From contig NZ_CACSKD010000021.1 of the NCBI RefSeq assembly GCF_902706285.1, positions 1 to 64,000 on the forward strand: a stretch of DNA of 64,000 nt, in the 5' to 3' direction. The stretch is from Rhizobium sp. 18055 (GTDB lineage Bacteria; Pseudomonadota; Alphaproteobacteria; Rhizobiales; Rhizobiaceae). Positions within the stretch are counted from its first letter, which is position 1. Each line of letters starts with the position of its first letter. Positions 8,781 through 16,945 of this stretch are shown piece after piece. The position numbers and the translations under genes were made by a program. The notes below the pieces were generated by a model. It saw nothing but the letters and a program-made list of their open reading frames with translations, was not told where the DNA came from and did not search any database.

Positions 8781-8861
8781 GCGACTGGGAGCGTGCCGAC
8801 CCGGATCGTCTCGGTGGTGGCCGAGGGCGACATCGTCACCGTCGGCTGGAGTAGGGGCTAA
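8781..8861 (+). pseudogene. Possible remnant of a SnoaL/NTF2-like protein gene
   Basis: The 27 codons end in TAA and read TRIVSVVAEGDIVTVGW, which resembles the central strand of SnoaL-like or ester-cyclase proteins (pattern R-V-x-x-V-A-E-G-D-x-V-x-V-x-W). There is no start codon or upstream portion. It lies between the hypothetical gene and the response regulator. The resemblance is short and by eye only. Confidence 0.25.
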
Positions 8862-8866
8862 TCCCC

Positions 8867-9226
8867 TCAGGCGGCCAGGGCGCGGGCCACGGCCTTGCGG
8901 ATCTCGGGCAACGCAAACGGCTTCGATACGACGTCGATGATCTTCTCTGCGAGGTCGTCGGCGCGCTCGCGCTGTTCGGCATAGCCGGTCATCAACAGGA
9001 TCTTCAGCGCCGGGAAGGCAGACTTTGCCTGATGCGCCAGCTCGATGCCGTCCATCACGGGCATGCGGATATCGGACAGCAGCAGGTCGTAAGCGCCGTC
9101 ATTGAGCTTTTCCAGCCCCTCCGCACCGTCAGCCGCTTCTTCGGTCTCATGACCGTCGAGGCGCAAAGCGCGGGCGACGAAAGAACGCAGGGAATCCTCG
9201 TCTTCCGTAATCAGAATTCTTGCCAT
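8867..9226 (-). CDS. Single-domain response regulator, CpdR-like
   Basis: The 119-residue protein is a bare receiver domain. It has the acidic pair (TEDED near residue 8), the phospho-acceptor Asp in LLLSDIRMPVMDGIEL, Thr in LLMTGYAEQ and Lys in VVSKPFALPEI. No output domain is present, as in CheY or in CpdR, which controls ClpXP-dependent CtrA degradation in alphaproteobacteria. Sequence style (SDIRMPVMDGIELA, TGYAEQRERADDL) is CpdR-family rather than chemotaxis, but rhizobia carry more than one such protein, so the exact paralogue is open. ATG 9226 has GGAG 11 bases upstream. A TTAACCAT half-site (9326-9333, minus strand) lies about 100 bases upstream. Confidence 0.8.
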   Translation of the reverse strand: MARILITEDEDSLRSFVARALRLDGHETEEAADGAEGLEKLNDGAYDLLLSDIRMPVMDGIELAHQAKSAFPALKILLMTGYAEQRERADDLAEKIIDVVSKPFALPEIRKAVARALAA

Positions 9227-9356
9227 GATGTGCATTGCTCCGTTTCTTGCCCTGCTAGGCAAATCACACGACTCTCCTTTGCGAGAGGTAAACGGCGGCA
9301 GGGCATCGACGAAGCGATGGACGGGATGGTTAACAACCCGTCTTGAAAGGGCACAC

Positions 9357-9899
9357 TCAGGCGTCGCCGGTGACGACGCCGACAAACGGAAGTTCGCGGA
9401 AGGCATAGGCCACATCCATGCCGTAGCCGACGACGAAATAGTCGGGGCATTCGAAGCCGACATAATCGGCCTCCAGCTTTTCCTTGCGCTTGACGCTCTT
9501 GTCGAGCAGCACGGCGATGGTGACGTTGCGGGCGCCGCGCTCGAACAAAAGTTCCTTCGCAAACTTCAGCGTCCGGCCGGATTCCAGAATATCGTCGATC
9601 AGCAGAACGTCGCGGTCCTTCACCTCGCTATCGATATCCTTGACGATGCGCACGCCCTGCGAGACCGTGCCGGTGCCGTAGCTCGACAGCGTGATGAACT
9701 CGACCTCGGGTGCCAGGCCCGTCTCGTGCAGCGCGCGGATCAGGTCGGCGGCGAAGATGAACGAGCCCTTGAGGATGGCGATAACAAGCAGGTCCTTGGT
9801 CGGACCCTGCGCGATTTCTTTGGCGATCACATGATTGCGCTCGGCAATCTGCGCCGCAGTGAAAAGAGGCTCGATATTTTTACCGCGCACCACAGGCAT
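9357..9899 (-). CDS. hpt: Hypoxanthine phosphoribosyltransferase
   Basis: Purine salvage: hypoxanthine or guanine plus PRPP to IMP or GMP. The 180-residue enzyme has the PRPP-binding signature VLLIDDILESGRTL (residues about 98-111), the LKGSFIFAADL loop and the purine-contacting DYFVVGYGMDVAYAFRELP. I start it at ATG 9899 (MPVVRGKNIEPLF), preceded by GGGAG at good spacing; upstream in-frame codons to 9926 look like leader. It lies upstream of the response regulator on the same strand, with a 130-base gap. Confidence 0.95.
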   Translation of the reverse strand: MPVVRGKNIEPLFTAAQIAERNHVIAKEIAQGPTKDLLVIAILKGSFIFAADLIRALHETGLAPEVEFITLSSYGTGTVSQGVRIVKDIDSEVKDRDVLLIDDILESGRTLKFAKELLFERGARNVTIAVLLDKSVKRKEKLEADYVGFECPDYFVVGYGMDVAYAFRELPFVGVVTGDA

Positions 9900-9961
9900 G
9901 AAGGTCTGCTCCCTGAAAAGAAGCACAAGCCGTTACCACAAACAGCGCGCTGAAACACCCC

Positions 9962-10618
9962 TTACGGCGCGAAGGAGAGCCGGACCTCCGGCATTTTTCC
10001 ACTGGGATAGCGCACTCTGGTGGAGAACCCGCGGCTTTCGCCGCCATAGATGACATCGACCGGCGGGTTGATCACCACGCTGGCGACCAGATCGTCATCG
10101 GCATAAAGATTGGCTCGGATCGGCCGCACCACCTGCGTCGTGCCGCTGGCATTGTCGATGATGCCGTTGATCAGAAGCACCCGCATGCCGTTGGCATCGC
10201 GCGGCGTCGTCGTCACATGGGTGAAGTGCAGCGGCTGGAGATCGACGGCCGCATTGGATGTGGGCAGTCCCGAAAAGCCACCGGACAGACCGAAGACCAG
10301 CACGCAAAGTGCCACCACCAGGACCGTAAAGCGCTTGGCGGACGCCTGCTGCAACCAGGCTTCGCCAGCCTCGGCAAGCGAGGATGCCAGCAGCCGCAAT
10401 GGCGATGGACGGGCAGCCGCTGCAGCAGAAGCCCGCCGGCTGTTGTCGTTGAAACCTTGGTTGTTAAACTCGGGCGCGCGCTGCTTGCCGATGACGACGA
10501 ATTCGGCGTCGGCAATATCGGCCGCACGGCTCTGGCGCTGATCGCGCTTGGCCGGTTCCGGCGGCAGGAAATCATAGGCCCGCCCGGGCGCCTGGTGTCT
10601 GAACGAGGAGGATGTCAT
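9962..10618 (-). CDS. Membrane-anchored protein of unknown function with a DUF3426-like C-terminal domain
   Basis: A 218-residue protein. The N-terminal about 110 residues are polar and low-complexity. One hydrophobic segment (FTVLVVALCVLVFGLSGGF) follows. The C-terminal about 100 residues form a beta-rich periplasmic domain, with VLLINGIIDNASGTTQVVRP and GFSTRVRYPSGKMPEVRLSFAP. The INGxIxNxS...P pattern is that of the DUF3426 or FxLYD-like extracellular beta domains. Start ATG 10618 has AGGCGG upstream. It is divergent from ftsE, with about 200 bases between the starts. Confidence 0.65.
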   Translation of the reverse strand: MTSSSFRHQAPGRAYDFLPPEPAKRDQRQSRAADIADAEFVVIGKQRAPEFNNQGFNDNSRRASAAAAARPSPLRLLASSLAEAGEAWLQQASAKRFTVLVVALCVLVFGLSGGFSGLPTSNAAVDLQPLHFTHVTTTPRDANGMRVLLINGIIDNASGTTQVVRPIRANLYADDDLVASVVINPPVDVIYGGESRGFSTRVRYPSGKMPEVRLSFAP

Positions 10619-10755
10619 AACGACCGCCTTTCCGGTATCCACTGGTTTCGGGCCGCATTGGAAATGCGGCATTGAAACGTAACCTCTCTACTCGTAAATT
10701 TTATTGGTTAATGCTTCGCAAAGGCCGCCATCAAAGGGGCGTGTTTCCAGCGAAA

Positions 10756-10787
10756 TTTACCGCTTGTTAACGGATCTGGTTAACAAG
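10756..10787. promoter_or_regulatory. Inverted repeat and CtrA-like TTAA site upstream of ftsE
   Basis: CTTGTTAAC (10763-10771) and GTTAACAAG (10779-10787) are a perfect 9-bp inverted repeat with a 7-base spacer, 35 bases before ftsE. TTTA-N7-TTAAC (10756-10771) overlaps it and differs by one base from the CtrA consensus TTAA-N7-TTAA. Regulation of ftsE by CtrA is inferred. Confidence 0.4.
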
Positions 10788-10822
10788 TCATCCGGTCAAA
10801 CAACAAGAAACTGAGCGGCCCG

Positions 10823-11482
10823 TTGATCCACTTCGAGAATGTCGGTTTGCGCTATGGGATGGGACCGGAAATTCTCCGGGACCTGACCTTCGACATCCCG
10901 AGGAAATCCTTCCAGTTCCTGACCGGCCCCTCCGGCGCCGGCAAGACCACCCTGCTCAGACTGCTCTTCCTGTCGCTGCAGCCGACCCGCGGCCTGATCC
11001 GCATGTTCGACCGCAACATTTCCGATATTCCGCGCACCGAACTGCCGCTGCTGCGCCGCCGCGTCGGCATCATCTTCCAGGAATTCCGCCTCCTCGATCA
11101 TCTCACCACCTATGAGAACGTGGCGCTTCCGCTGCGCGTGCGCGGCAAGGACGAGAGCTCCTACAAGACCGACGTGCTGGAGCTTTTGAAATGGGTCGGC
11201 CTCGGCGAGCGCATCAACGTGCTGCCGCCGGTGCTATCGGGCGGCGAGAAGCAGCGTGCCGCCATCGCCCGCGCCCTGATCGACCGCCCCGAGATCCTGC
11301 TCGCCGACGAGCCGACCGCCAACGTCGATCCGCCGATGGCCCGCCGCCTGCTCAATCTGTTCCTTGAACTCAACCGCCTCGGCACCGCCGTCGTCATCGC
11401 CACCCACGATCTGACGCTGATGGACCAGGTGGAAGCCCGCCGGATGATTCTTTCGGAAGGGCACCTCGACATCCATGACTGA
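10823..11482 (+). CDS. ftsE: Cell division ATP-binding protein FtsE
   Basis: ABC ATPase that with FtsX links the divisome to periplasmic peptidoglycan hydrolases. The 219-residue protein has Walker A GPSGAGKT (35-42), Q-loop Gln86, signature LSGGEKQR (138-145), Walker B ILLADEP (158-164) and the H-loop in VIATHDL. FtsE-type features are IIFQEFRLLDHLTTYENVALPL and the short C-terminus. The start is TTG 10823 (MIHFENVGLRYG), with no strong Shine-Dalgarno. It overlaps ftsX by 8 bases, so the two are translationally coupled. Confidence 0.95.
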   Translation: MIHFENVGLRYGMGPEILRDLTFDIPRKSFQFLTGPSGAGKTTLLRLLFLSLQPTRGLIRMFDRNISDIPRTELPLLRRRVGIIFQEFRLLDHLTTYENVALPLRVRGKDESSYKTDVLELLKWVGLGERINVLPPVLSGGEKQRAAIARALIDRPEILLADEPTANVDPPMARRLLNLFLELNRLGTAVVIATHDLTLMDQVEARRMILSEGHLDIHD

Positions 11483-12485
11483 CCCCGCATCCCGCCCTTC
11501 CGCGAAGGCCGCAGCCAAGGGTCAGAAACGGCCGGAGATGAAGGTGCGCCCGACCGCGCCGATCCTCCCCTCCGCCAATATCCAGGGCAATGCGCTGATG
11601 GTGGTGATCGCAATCATGGCCTTCCTCGCCTGCCTGACGCTCGGCGGCGTCAGCATGGTGCGCTCGACGGCTGGAAGCTGGGAAAGCCAGATCTCCCGCG
11701 AGGTCACCATCCAGATCAGGCCGGATGACGGCCTCGACATGGACAAGGCGCTGACGGAAGCCCGCCGCATCGCGCTGACCTTCGTCGGCACCAAGGACGG
11801 CCAGGTGGTCGATGAGGCGGCCACCGCGCGCCTGCTCGAACCCTGGCTCGGCACCGGCCTCGATCTCAAGGAACTCCCCGTTCCCCGCCTCGTCATCGTC
11901 ACCATCGACGAGAACAACCCGCCCGATTTCGACGCCATGCGCGCGCTGTTGAAGGACAGCATCCCGCAATCCTCGCTCGACGATCACCGCACCTGGGTCG
12001 ATCGCCTCGTCTCGATGGCCCACACGACAGTGATGATCGGCACCGGCGTGCTGTTGCTGGTGTTCTCCGCCATGGTGCTGACGGTGGTCTTCGCCACCCG
12101 CGGTGCGCTGTCGGGCAATCGGCACATCGTCGAGGTGCTGCACTTCGTCGGCGCCGAAAGCTCGTTTGTCGCCAATGAGTTCCAGAAGCACTTCCTGAAG
12201 ATCAGCCTCAAGGGTTCGGCGGTCGGCAGCGCGCTTGCAGCGCTGTTCTTCATGAGCGCCGGCTTCCTGCAGAGCCATACGCTCGCCACCCCGCAGACCG
12301 ACCAGGCGACGGCGCTGTTCGGCACCTTCTCGGTCGGCGCGCTCGGCTATGCCGGCATCTTCGCGACGATGATCGTCATTGCCCTGCTGACCACCGTCAC
12401 CGCCCGCGTGACCGTCATGCGCACCATCTACGAGATCGACACGCTGCGCTCGGATCCCACCCGCGCCGACGGCCTGCCCAATTAA
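11475..12485 (+). CDS. ftsX: Cell division protein FtsX
   Basis: Membrane partner of FtsE. The 336-residue protein has a basic cytoplasmic N-terminus, a first membrane segment (ALMVVIAIMAFLACLTLGGV, about residues 36-55), and a periplasmic domain of about 130 residues with SWESQISREVTIQIRPDDG. Three further segments follow in the FtsX/MacB permease domain (about 190-210, 240-260, 290-312). SGNRHIVEVLHFVGAESSFVA is the conserved cytoplasmic loop that contacts FtsE. The ATG overlaps the ftsE stop. Confidence 0.93.
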   Translation: MTDPASRPSAKAAAKGQKRPEMKVRPTAPILPSANIQGNALMVVIAIMAFLACLTLGGVSMVRSTAGSWESQISREVTIQIRPDDGLDMDKALTEARRIALTFVGTKDGQVVDEAATARLLEPWLGTGLDLKELPVPRLVIVTIDENNPPDFDAMRALLKDSIPQSSLDDHRTWVDRLVSMAHTTVMIGTGVLLLVFSAMVLTVVFATRGALSGNRHIVEVLHFVGAESSFVANEFQKHFLKISLKGSAVGSALAALFFMSAGFLQSHTLATPQTDQATALFGTFSVGALGYAGIFATMIVIALLTTVTARVTVMRTIYEIDTLRSDPTRADGLPN

Positions 12486-12553
12486 GAACCCGAAGCGTAT
12501 TTTGCCATGAAAGCGTCTGTTCGCCGCCTCAATCTGCGTATATTTTTCGATTC

Positions 12554-13264
12554 ATGAGCATGAGCCACATGTTGCGCAACACGATTCGTTCGAAGCCGGA
12601 GCTCAATCGCTCCGACAGCGACCCTGTGCGCCGTGGGCCCGTTCGCCGCATGCTGCGTTGGGGCGGGTTTGCCGTCGTGCTGGCCGCAGCCCTGATCTTC
12701 GGCGGCTTCCTGCGCTTTGCCGATTCCGTCACCACATTGAAGCCGCCGGCAGAACCGCATGCCGATGCGATCGTCGTGCTGACCGGTGGCTACCAGCGCA
12801 TCGACCAGGCGGTGGAACTGCTGCAGAAGGGGGCCGGCAAGCGGCTGCTGATCTCCGGCGTCCATCCCACCACAACGCGCGCCCAGATCCGCAAGATGAC
12901 CCAGGCAGCCCCGGAACTCTTCAGTTGCTGCGTCGATATCGGTTATGATGCGCTCGACACCATCGGCAATGCCGAGGAAGCGACCAACTGGATTCACGCC
13001 AAGGGCTACAAAAGCGTGCTGATCGTCACCAACAACTACCACATGCCGCGCAGTCTGGCCGAACTCGCCTATGTCGATCCCGACACCCAGTTCATCCCCT
13101 ATCCGGTGGTCAACACCGACCTGAAGAACGCCAACTGGTTCACCGATCCGAATGCCATGCGCGTCATGCTGGCCGAATATGCCAAGGTGCTGCTCGCCGG
13201 TGCCCGCAACATCACCGGCCTTGGCCGCCATCCCGGCCTGCGCTCGGCCGAAGGCGACGAATGA
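12554..13264 (+). CDS. YdcF/SanA-like DUF218 membrane protein
   Basis: A 236-residue protein with one N-terminal membrane segment (WGGFAVVLAAALIFGGFLRF) and a DUF218 domain: DAIVVLTGGYQRIDQAVELL, RLLISGVHP, GNAEEATNWIHAKGYKSVLIVTNNYHMPRS. DUF218 proteins such as ElyC and SanA affect envelope precursor use in Escherichia coli. The location between ftsEX and a PlsC acyltransferase suggests an envelope role here, but the substrate is unknown. The start could be ATG 12554 or one of the next two Met codons. Confidence 0.85.
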   Translation: MSMSHMLRNTIRSKPELNRSDSDPVRRGPVRRMLRWGGFAVVLAAALIFGGFLRFADSVTTLKPPAEPHADAIVVLTGGYQRIDQAVELLQKGAGKRLLISGVHPTTTRAQIRKMTQAAPELFSCCVDIGYDALDTIGNAEEATNWIHAKGYKSVLIVTNNYHMPRSLAELAYVDPDTQFIPYPVVNTDLKNANWFTDPNAMRVMLAEYAKVLLAGARNITGLGRHPGLRSAEGDE

Positions 13265-13354
13265 CCGCCGACCGATCAGCGCTTTTTCTCCCCTTCAATA
13301 TCGTGTAGGAGGGCTGGACCGCCCGTCAGGCGGATACTGGCCTCGGGAAAGTTC

Positions 13355-14152
13355 ATGATCGCCCTGCGTTCCGTCCTCTTCAACACGATCTTCTACGCCA
13401 ATCTCATCCTCAGGATGATCGTGTTTTCGCCCTATTATTTCCTGGCGCCGCGCCGGAGTGCCTATCGAATTCCGAAGAACTGGGCGCTGTCAAACCATTG
13501 GCTGATGGAAAAGATCGTCGGCACCACCTTCGAGATCGAGGGCCTCGAAAACCTGCCGGAGGGCGGCTACATCCTGGCACCGAAGCACCAGTCCTTCTGG
13601 GACACCTATGCGCTGCTTCCCTGGCTGAAGGACCCCGTCTATATCCTCAAGCGCGAGCTGATGTGGATACCGCTGTTCGGCTGGTACGCCAAGAAGCAGC
13701 GGATGATCCCGATCAACCGCGGTGCCCGCGGCAAGGTCATGGTCGAGGCGCTGCGCCGCACCAAGGAAGAACTCGCCACCGGCCGCCAGCTGATCATCTA
13801 TCCCGAAGGCACCCGCCGCCCGCCCGGTGCCGAGCCGCTTTACAAATACGGCATCGCCCGGATGTACCGCGACCTGCAGCTGCCGGTCGTCCCCGTTGCC
13901 ATGCAGCCCGGCCTGTTCTGGCCGCGCCGCAGCACCATGCGTTATCCCGGCCACTACAAGGTCCGCATCCTGCCGCCGATCATGCCGGGCATGGACCCGG
14001 ACGCCTTCTTCGCCCACCTGATCGAGGTGACGGAACGCGCCAGCGACGAGATCCTGATCGACGCCGCCGAGCGCAACCCGTCCTTGCCGCTGCCGCCGAC
14101 AGCCGTGGCCCGCCTCGAACAACTGCGCAAAGAGAAAGCTGCGACCACGTGA
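13355..14152 (+). CDS. 1-acyl-sn-glycerol-3-phosphate acyltransferase (PlsC family)
   Basis: Membrane acyltransferase that makes phosphatidic acid from lysophosphatidic acid. The 265-residue protein has an N-terminal hydrophobic segment and the HX4D catalytic motif in PKHQSFWDTY (His78, Asp83). The second motif is INRGARGK, the third IIYPEGTRRPPGAEP (about 147-161) and the fourth VPVAMQPGLFW. It lies 90 bases after the YdcF-like gene and may share the ftsEX transcript. A second, more divergent acyltransferase is at 29.7-30.7 kb, so which one is the housekeeping PlsC cannot be settled from the window. Confidence 0.88.
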   Translation: MIALRSVLFNTIFYANLILRMIVFSPYYFLAPRRSAYRIPKNWALSNHWLMEKIVGTTFEIEGLENLPEGGYILAPKHQSFWDTYALLPWLKDPVYILKRELMWIPLFGWYAKKQRMIPINRGARGKVMVEALRRTKEELATGRQLIIYPEGTRRPPGAEPLYKYGIARMYRDLQLPVVPVAMQPGLFWPRRSTMRYPGHYKVRILPPIMPGMDPDAFFAHLIEVTERASDEILIDAAERNPSLPLPPTAVARLEQLRKEKAATT

Positions 14153-14166
14153 TCAAGGCGGCCTGA

Positions 14167-14697
14167 TCAGGCCGCCCGCAGCCGCTCGACCTCGTCCACC
14201 ACGTCTTCCAGCCAGTGGTCGCGAATACCCATCTGCTTCAGATGCGCCAGCGTGTTGAACACATAGGCATCGTTCGGCCCGGATTGCCCCTCGGCCGCAT
14301 GCACGATGCGCGCCGCTGCAACCGTATCCAGCGACCCTGCATATTGCGTGTGCGCGCGATCGACGACATAGGCGACGCCCTGCACGGTCTGCCCGCCCTG
14401 AAGCTGCAACGGAACCTGGCGCTCGAGATAAACGTTGGTCACCAGTTCACGGGCTCTGAGATAGGCAATCACCTCTTCCCAGTCGTCTCCCGCGATCCGA
14501 AATGCCATGCCGCGGCACGAGCCGCCGCGGTCGAGCCCCAGCACCAGCCCCGGATTTTGCTGCGTCCCCCGATGCACCCAGGAGCGCACGCACAGCGAAC
14601 GCCGATAGCCATAGATGAGCGCCTCAGACCGCTCGACAAACGCAAAGCCCGGATTCCACATCAGCGATCCGTAGCCAAACACCCAAAATTCGTCCAT
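14167..14697 (-). CDS. Gamma-glutamylcyclotransferase, ChaC family
   Basis: A 176-residue enzyme predicted to split gamma-glutamyl peptides, most likely glutathione, to 5-oxoproline and Cys-Gly. The conserved N-terminus WVFGYGSLMWNPGF contains the YGSL substrate loop (residues 9-12). RSWVHRGTQQNPGLVLGLDRGGSC is ChaC-specific, and Glu84 in RARELVTNVY is the likely catalytic acid. It is convergent with the plsC-like gene (14 bases apart) and divergent from the DUF2125 gene (51 bases apart). Confidence 0.9.
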   Translation of the reverse strand: MDEFWVFGYGSLMWNPGFAFVERSEALIYGYRRSLCVRSWVHRGTQQNPGLVLGLDRGGSCRGMAFRIAGDDWEEVIAYLRARELVTNVYLERQVPLQLQGGQTVQGVAYVVDRAHTQYAGSLDTVAAARIVHAAEGQSGPNDAYVFNTLAHLKQMGIRDHWLEDVVDEVERLRAA

Positions 14698-14748
14698 ATC
14701 GCAAGCCAGACCGAGATTCCTATTTGCGAACCACCATTGGAGAACATC

Positions 14749-15750
14749 ATGGCAGCGTCAAGCCAATCCCGTAGCGGCAAGAAATTCTGGTTGCTGGGCG
14801 GGGGCATTGTTCTGGTGATCGCGCTTTATACCGGCGCCTGGTTCTATGCCGCCTCGGAACTGAAGAACACCGTGCTGAAGGCGATCGCGCCCGGCAACAC
14901 CGCAGGCGTCACGGGCGAATGCACCGATATCGATTTCCGCGGCTTCCCGTTCCGCATCGGCCTCTATTGCTCGAAGGTCGATGTCGATGACAACGTCAAC
15001 GGCGTCTCGGCAAGCTTCGGTGCGCTTCGCTCCGCAGCCCAGGTCTACGCCCCCGGCCACATCGTCTGGGAACTCGATTCGCCGGCCGAAATTCGCACCG
15101 CGCACGGCCTCGCCATCAATGCCGAATGGGCAAACATGCAGTCGAGCCTGGTCACCAAGCTCAAGGGCATCGATCACTCCTCGACCATCATCGACGGGCT
15201 GAAGGCCACCGCCGTGTCATCAGCTACCGGCCAGACGATCAATTTCGACGCCGCCCACACCGAGATCCACCTGCGCCAGAACGGCGCCGATCTCGACGGC
15301 GCCATCTCGCTGACCGACGCCCAGACGGTGATCAAGGACTGGCCCCAGGTCTTCCCGAAACTGTCGAGCAGCGCCGATATCACGCTCGCAGGCAAGGCCG
15401 GCATGATCGACGGCAGCGACAGGACCGGCCTTTACGGTGCCAGCGGCGAACTGCGCAAGGCGGTTGCCGATATCGGCGACGGCAAGGTGATGACGCTGAG
15501 CGGTCCGTTCTCCTTCGACACGGAAGGCTATCTCACCGGTCAGTTCAAGCTGCAGATCGAAGATCTCAGCGCCTGGCGCGACAGCATCAAGCAGACCTTC
15601 CCGGGCATCGCCAAGACCGTCGATACCGCGTCAAAGCTGCTGAAGGCGCTTGCCGGCGGCAGCAACACGGTCTCCGTCGATCTCGTCGTCCAGCGCGGCA
15701 ACGCCACCGTCAGCGGCTTCATCCCGCTCGGCCAGATTCCGCCGATCTGA
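14749..15750 (+). CDS. DUF2125 domain protein, envelope-anchored, function unknown
   Basis: A 333-residue protein with an N-terminal signal anchor (FWLLGGGIVLVIALYTGAWF) and a long beta-rich periplasmic domain. C-T-D-I-D-F-R-G-F-P-F-R at about residues 65-76 is the hallmark of DUF2125 proteins of alphaproteobacteria. The repeated strand pattern recalls lipid-handling AsmA-like proteins, but that is only a structural impression. ATG 14749 has GGAG seven bases upstream; in-frame sequence upstream is antisense to the ChaC gene and is not coding. Confidence 0.85.
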   Translation: MAASSQSRSGKKFWLLGGGIVLVIALYTGAWFYAASELKNTVLKAIAPGNTAGVTGECTDIDFRGFPFRIGLYCSKVDVDDNVNGVSASFGALRSAAQVYAPGHIVWELDSPAEIRTAHGLAINAEWANMQSSLVTKLKGIDHSSTIIDGLKATAVSSATGQTINFDAAHTEIHLRQNGADLDGAISLTDAQTVIKDWPQVFPKLSSSADITLAGKAGMIDGSDRTGLYGASGELRKAVADIGDGKVMTLSGPFSFDTEGYLTGQFKLQIEDLSAWRDSIKQTFPGIAKTVDTASKLLKALAGGSNTVSVDLVVQRGNATVSGFIPLGQIPPI

Positions 15751-15821
15751 GGCCGTGCATCGATGGGTGGGGCGGAGAACAGAATAGCAAACTGTTGATG
15801 CGCATATAGGCCCGCATCACC

Positions 15822-15932
15822 CCTCATCCCGGACTTGATCCGGGATCCAGCTGCGTCGCGTCTGCGACGCAAGAAGGTCTTCCAACCCAAGGACTTGGGT
15901 TGGCTGGATCCCGTGTCAGGCACGGGATGAGG
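15822..15932. repeat. Mosaic palindromic intergenic repeat (111 bp)
   Basis: CCTCATCCCG at 15822 and CGGGATGAGG ending at 15932 are inverted ends. CGGGATCCAGC (15841-15851) is matched by GCTGGATCCCG near 15903. Nested perfect hairpins are GCGTCGC/GCGACGC (15853-15870) and CCAACCCAAG/CTTGGGTTGG (15882-15903). The modular structure is typical of rhizobial intergenic mosaic elements and differs from the element at 1.3 kb. It lies in the gap between two convergent genes; nothing else is visible there. Confidence 0.8.
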
Positions 15933-16015
15933 ATGGAGAATGAGCAGTCCTGGGAGCCCGACAAGACAGCAGGGCGCGACCACCCGCACCATTCATCAAC
16001 GCACAGCCCGAAGGA

Positions 16016-16945
16016 TCAGGACTTCTTGTCGAGCGTGTGGGGACGGCCGAAATCCGGCGCATCGACATCCTGGCCGGCCTCGATGATCGAACGGCGGATC
16101 GCCCTTGTGCGGGTGAACAGGTCGAAGATCTTGTCACCCTCGCCCCAGCGGATCGCCCGCTGCAGATAGGCGAGATCTTCCGAGAACCGCGCCAGCATTT
16201 CGAGAATCGCATCCTTATTGTGCAGGCAGACGTCGCGCCACATGGTCGGGTCGGACGCCGCCAGACGGGTGAAATCGCGAAAGCCCGACGCCGAATACTT
16301 GATCACTTCCGATTGCGTGACGGTTCCCAGATCATCGGCCGTGCCGACGATGTTGAAGGCGATCAGATGCGGCAGGTGCGAGACGATCGCCAGCACCTTG
16401 TCGTGATGCTCGGGGTCCATGACGTCGATCTTCGAACCCAGCGCCTCCCAGAACCGGCTGAGCGCTGCGAGAGCCGCCTCGTCGGTATCGGCAAGCGGCG
16501 TGAAGATGCACCAGCGGCCCTCGAACAGGCCGGGGAAGCCGGCATCCGGGCCGGACTTTTCCGTGCCCGCCAGCGGATGGCCGGGGATGAAATGCACATG
16601 ATCGGGCATATGCGGCTGCATCTGCGCAATCACCGATGCCTTGGTCGAACCGACATCGGTGACGATCGCCCCCGGCTTCAGGCTGCCGGATATTTCCTTG
16701 GCGACGCTTCCCGATGCACCGACCGGCACCGAAACGATCACCAGATCCGCATCCTTCACCGCCTCGGCCGATGACGTCGTATAGCGATCGCCAAGCTGCA
16801 GCTCCTCCGCCCGTTTCAGCGTATCCGCGCTGCGGGAGGCAATCACCACCTCTTTCGCCAGGCCCAGGCGCTTGATGTCGTGGGCCAGCGACGAGCCGAT
16901 CAGGCCGATGCCGATCAACGCGATGCGATCGAACTGGATGGTCAT
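16016..16945 (-). CDS. tyrC: Prephenate/arogenate dehydrogenase
   Basis: NAD(P)-dependent oxidative decarboxylation in tyrosine synthesis. The 309-residue protein begins with a Rossmann motif in IALIGIGLIGSSLAHDIK (GIGLIG, 12-17). It has DVGSTKASV and the catalytic histidine region FIPGHPLAGTEKSGPDAG, and ends with the helical dimerisation domain. Its ATG overlaps the hisC stop as ATGA, so hisC-tyrC are coupled. Rhizobia often use cyclohexadienyl dehydrogenases of this TyrC type, and cofactor and substrate preference cannot be read from sequence. Confidence 0.93.
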   Translation of the reverse strand: MTIQFDRIALIGIGLIGSSLAHDIKRLGLAKEVVIASRSADTLKRAEELQLGDRYTTSSAEAVKDADLVIVSVPVGASGSVAKEISGSLKPGAIVTDVGSTKASVIAQMQPHMPDHVHFIPGHPLAGTEKSGPDAGFPGLFEGRWCIFTPLADTDEAALAALSRFWEALGSKIDVMDPEHHDKVLAIVSHLPHLIAFNIVGTADDLGTVTQSEVIKYSASGFRDFTRLAASDPTMWRDVCLHNKDAILEMLARFSEDLAYLQRAIRWGEGDKIFDLFTRTRAIRRSIIEAGQDVDAPDFGRPHTLDKKS

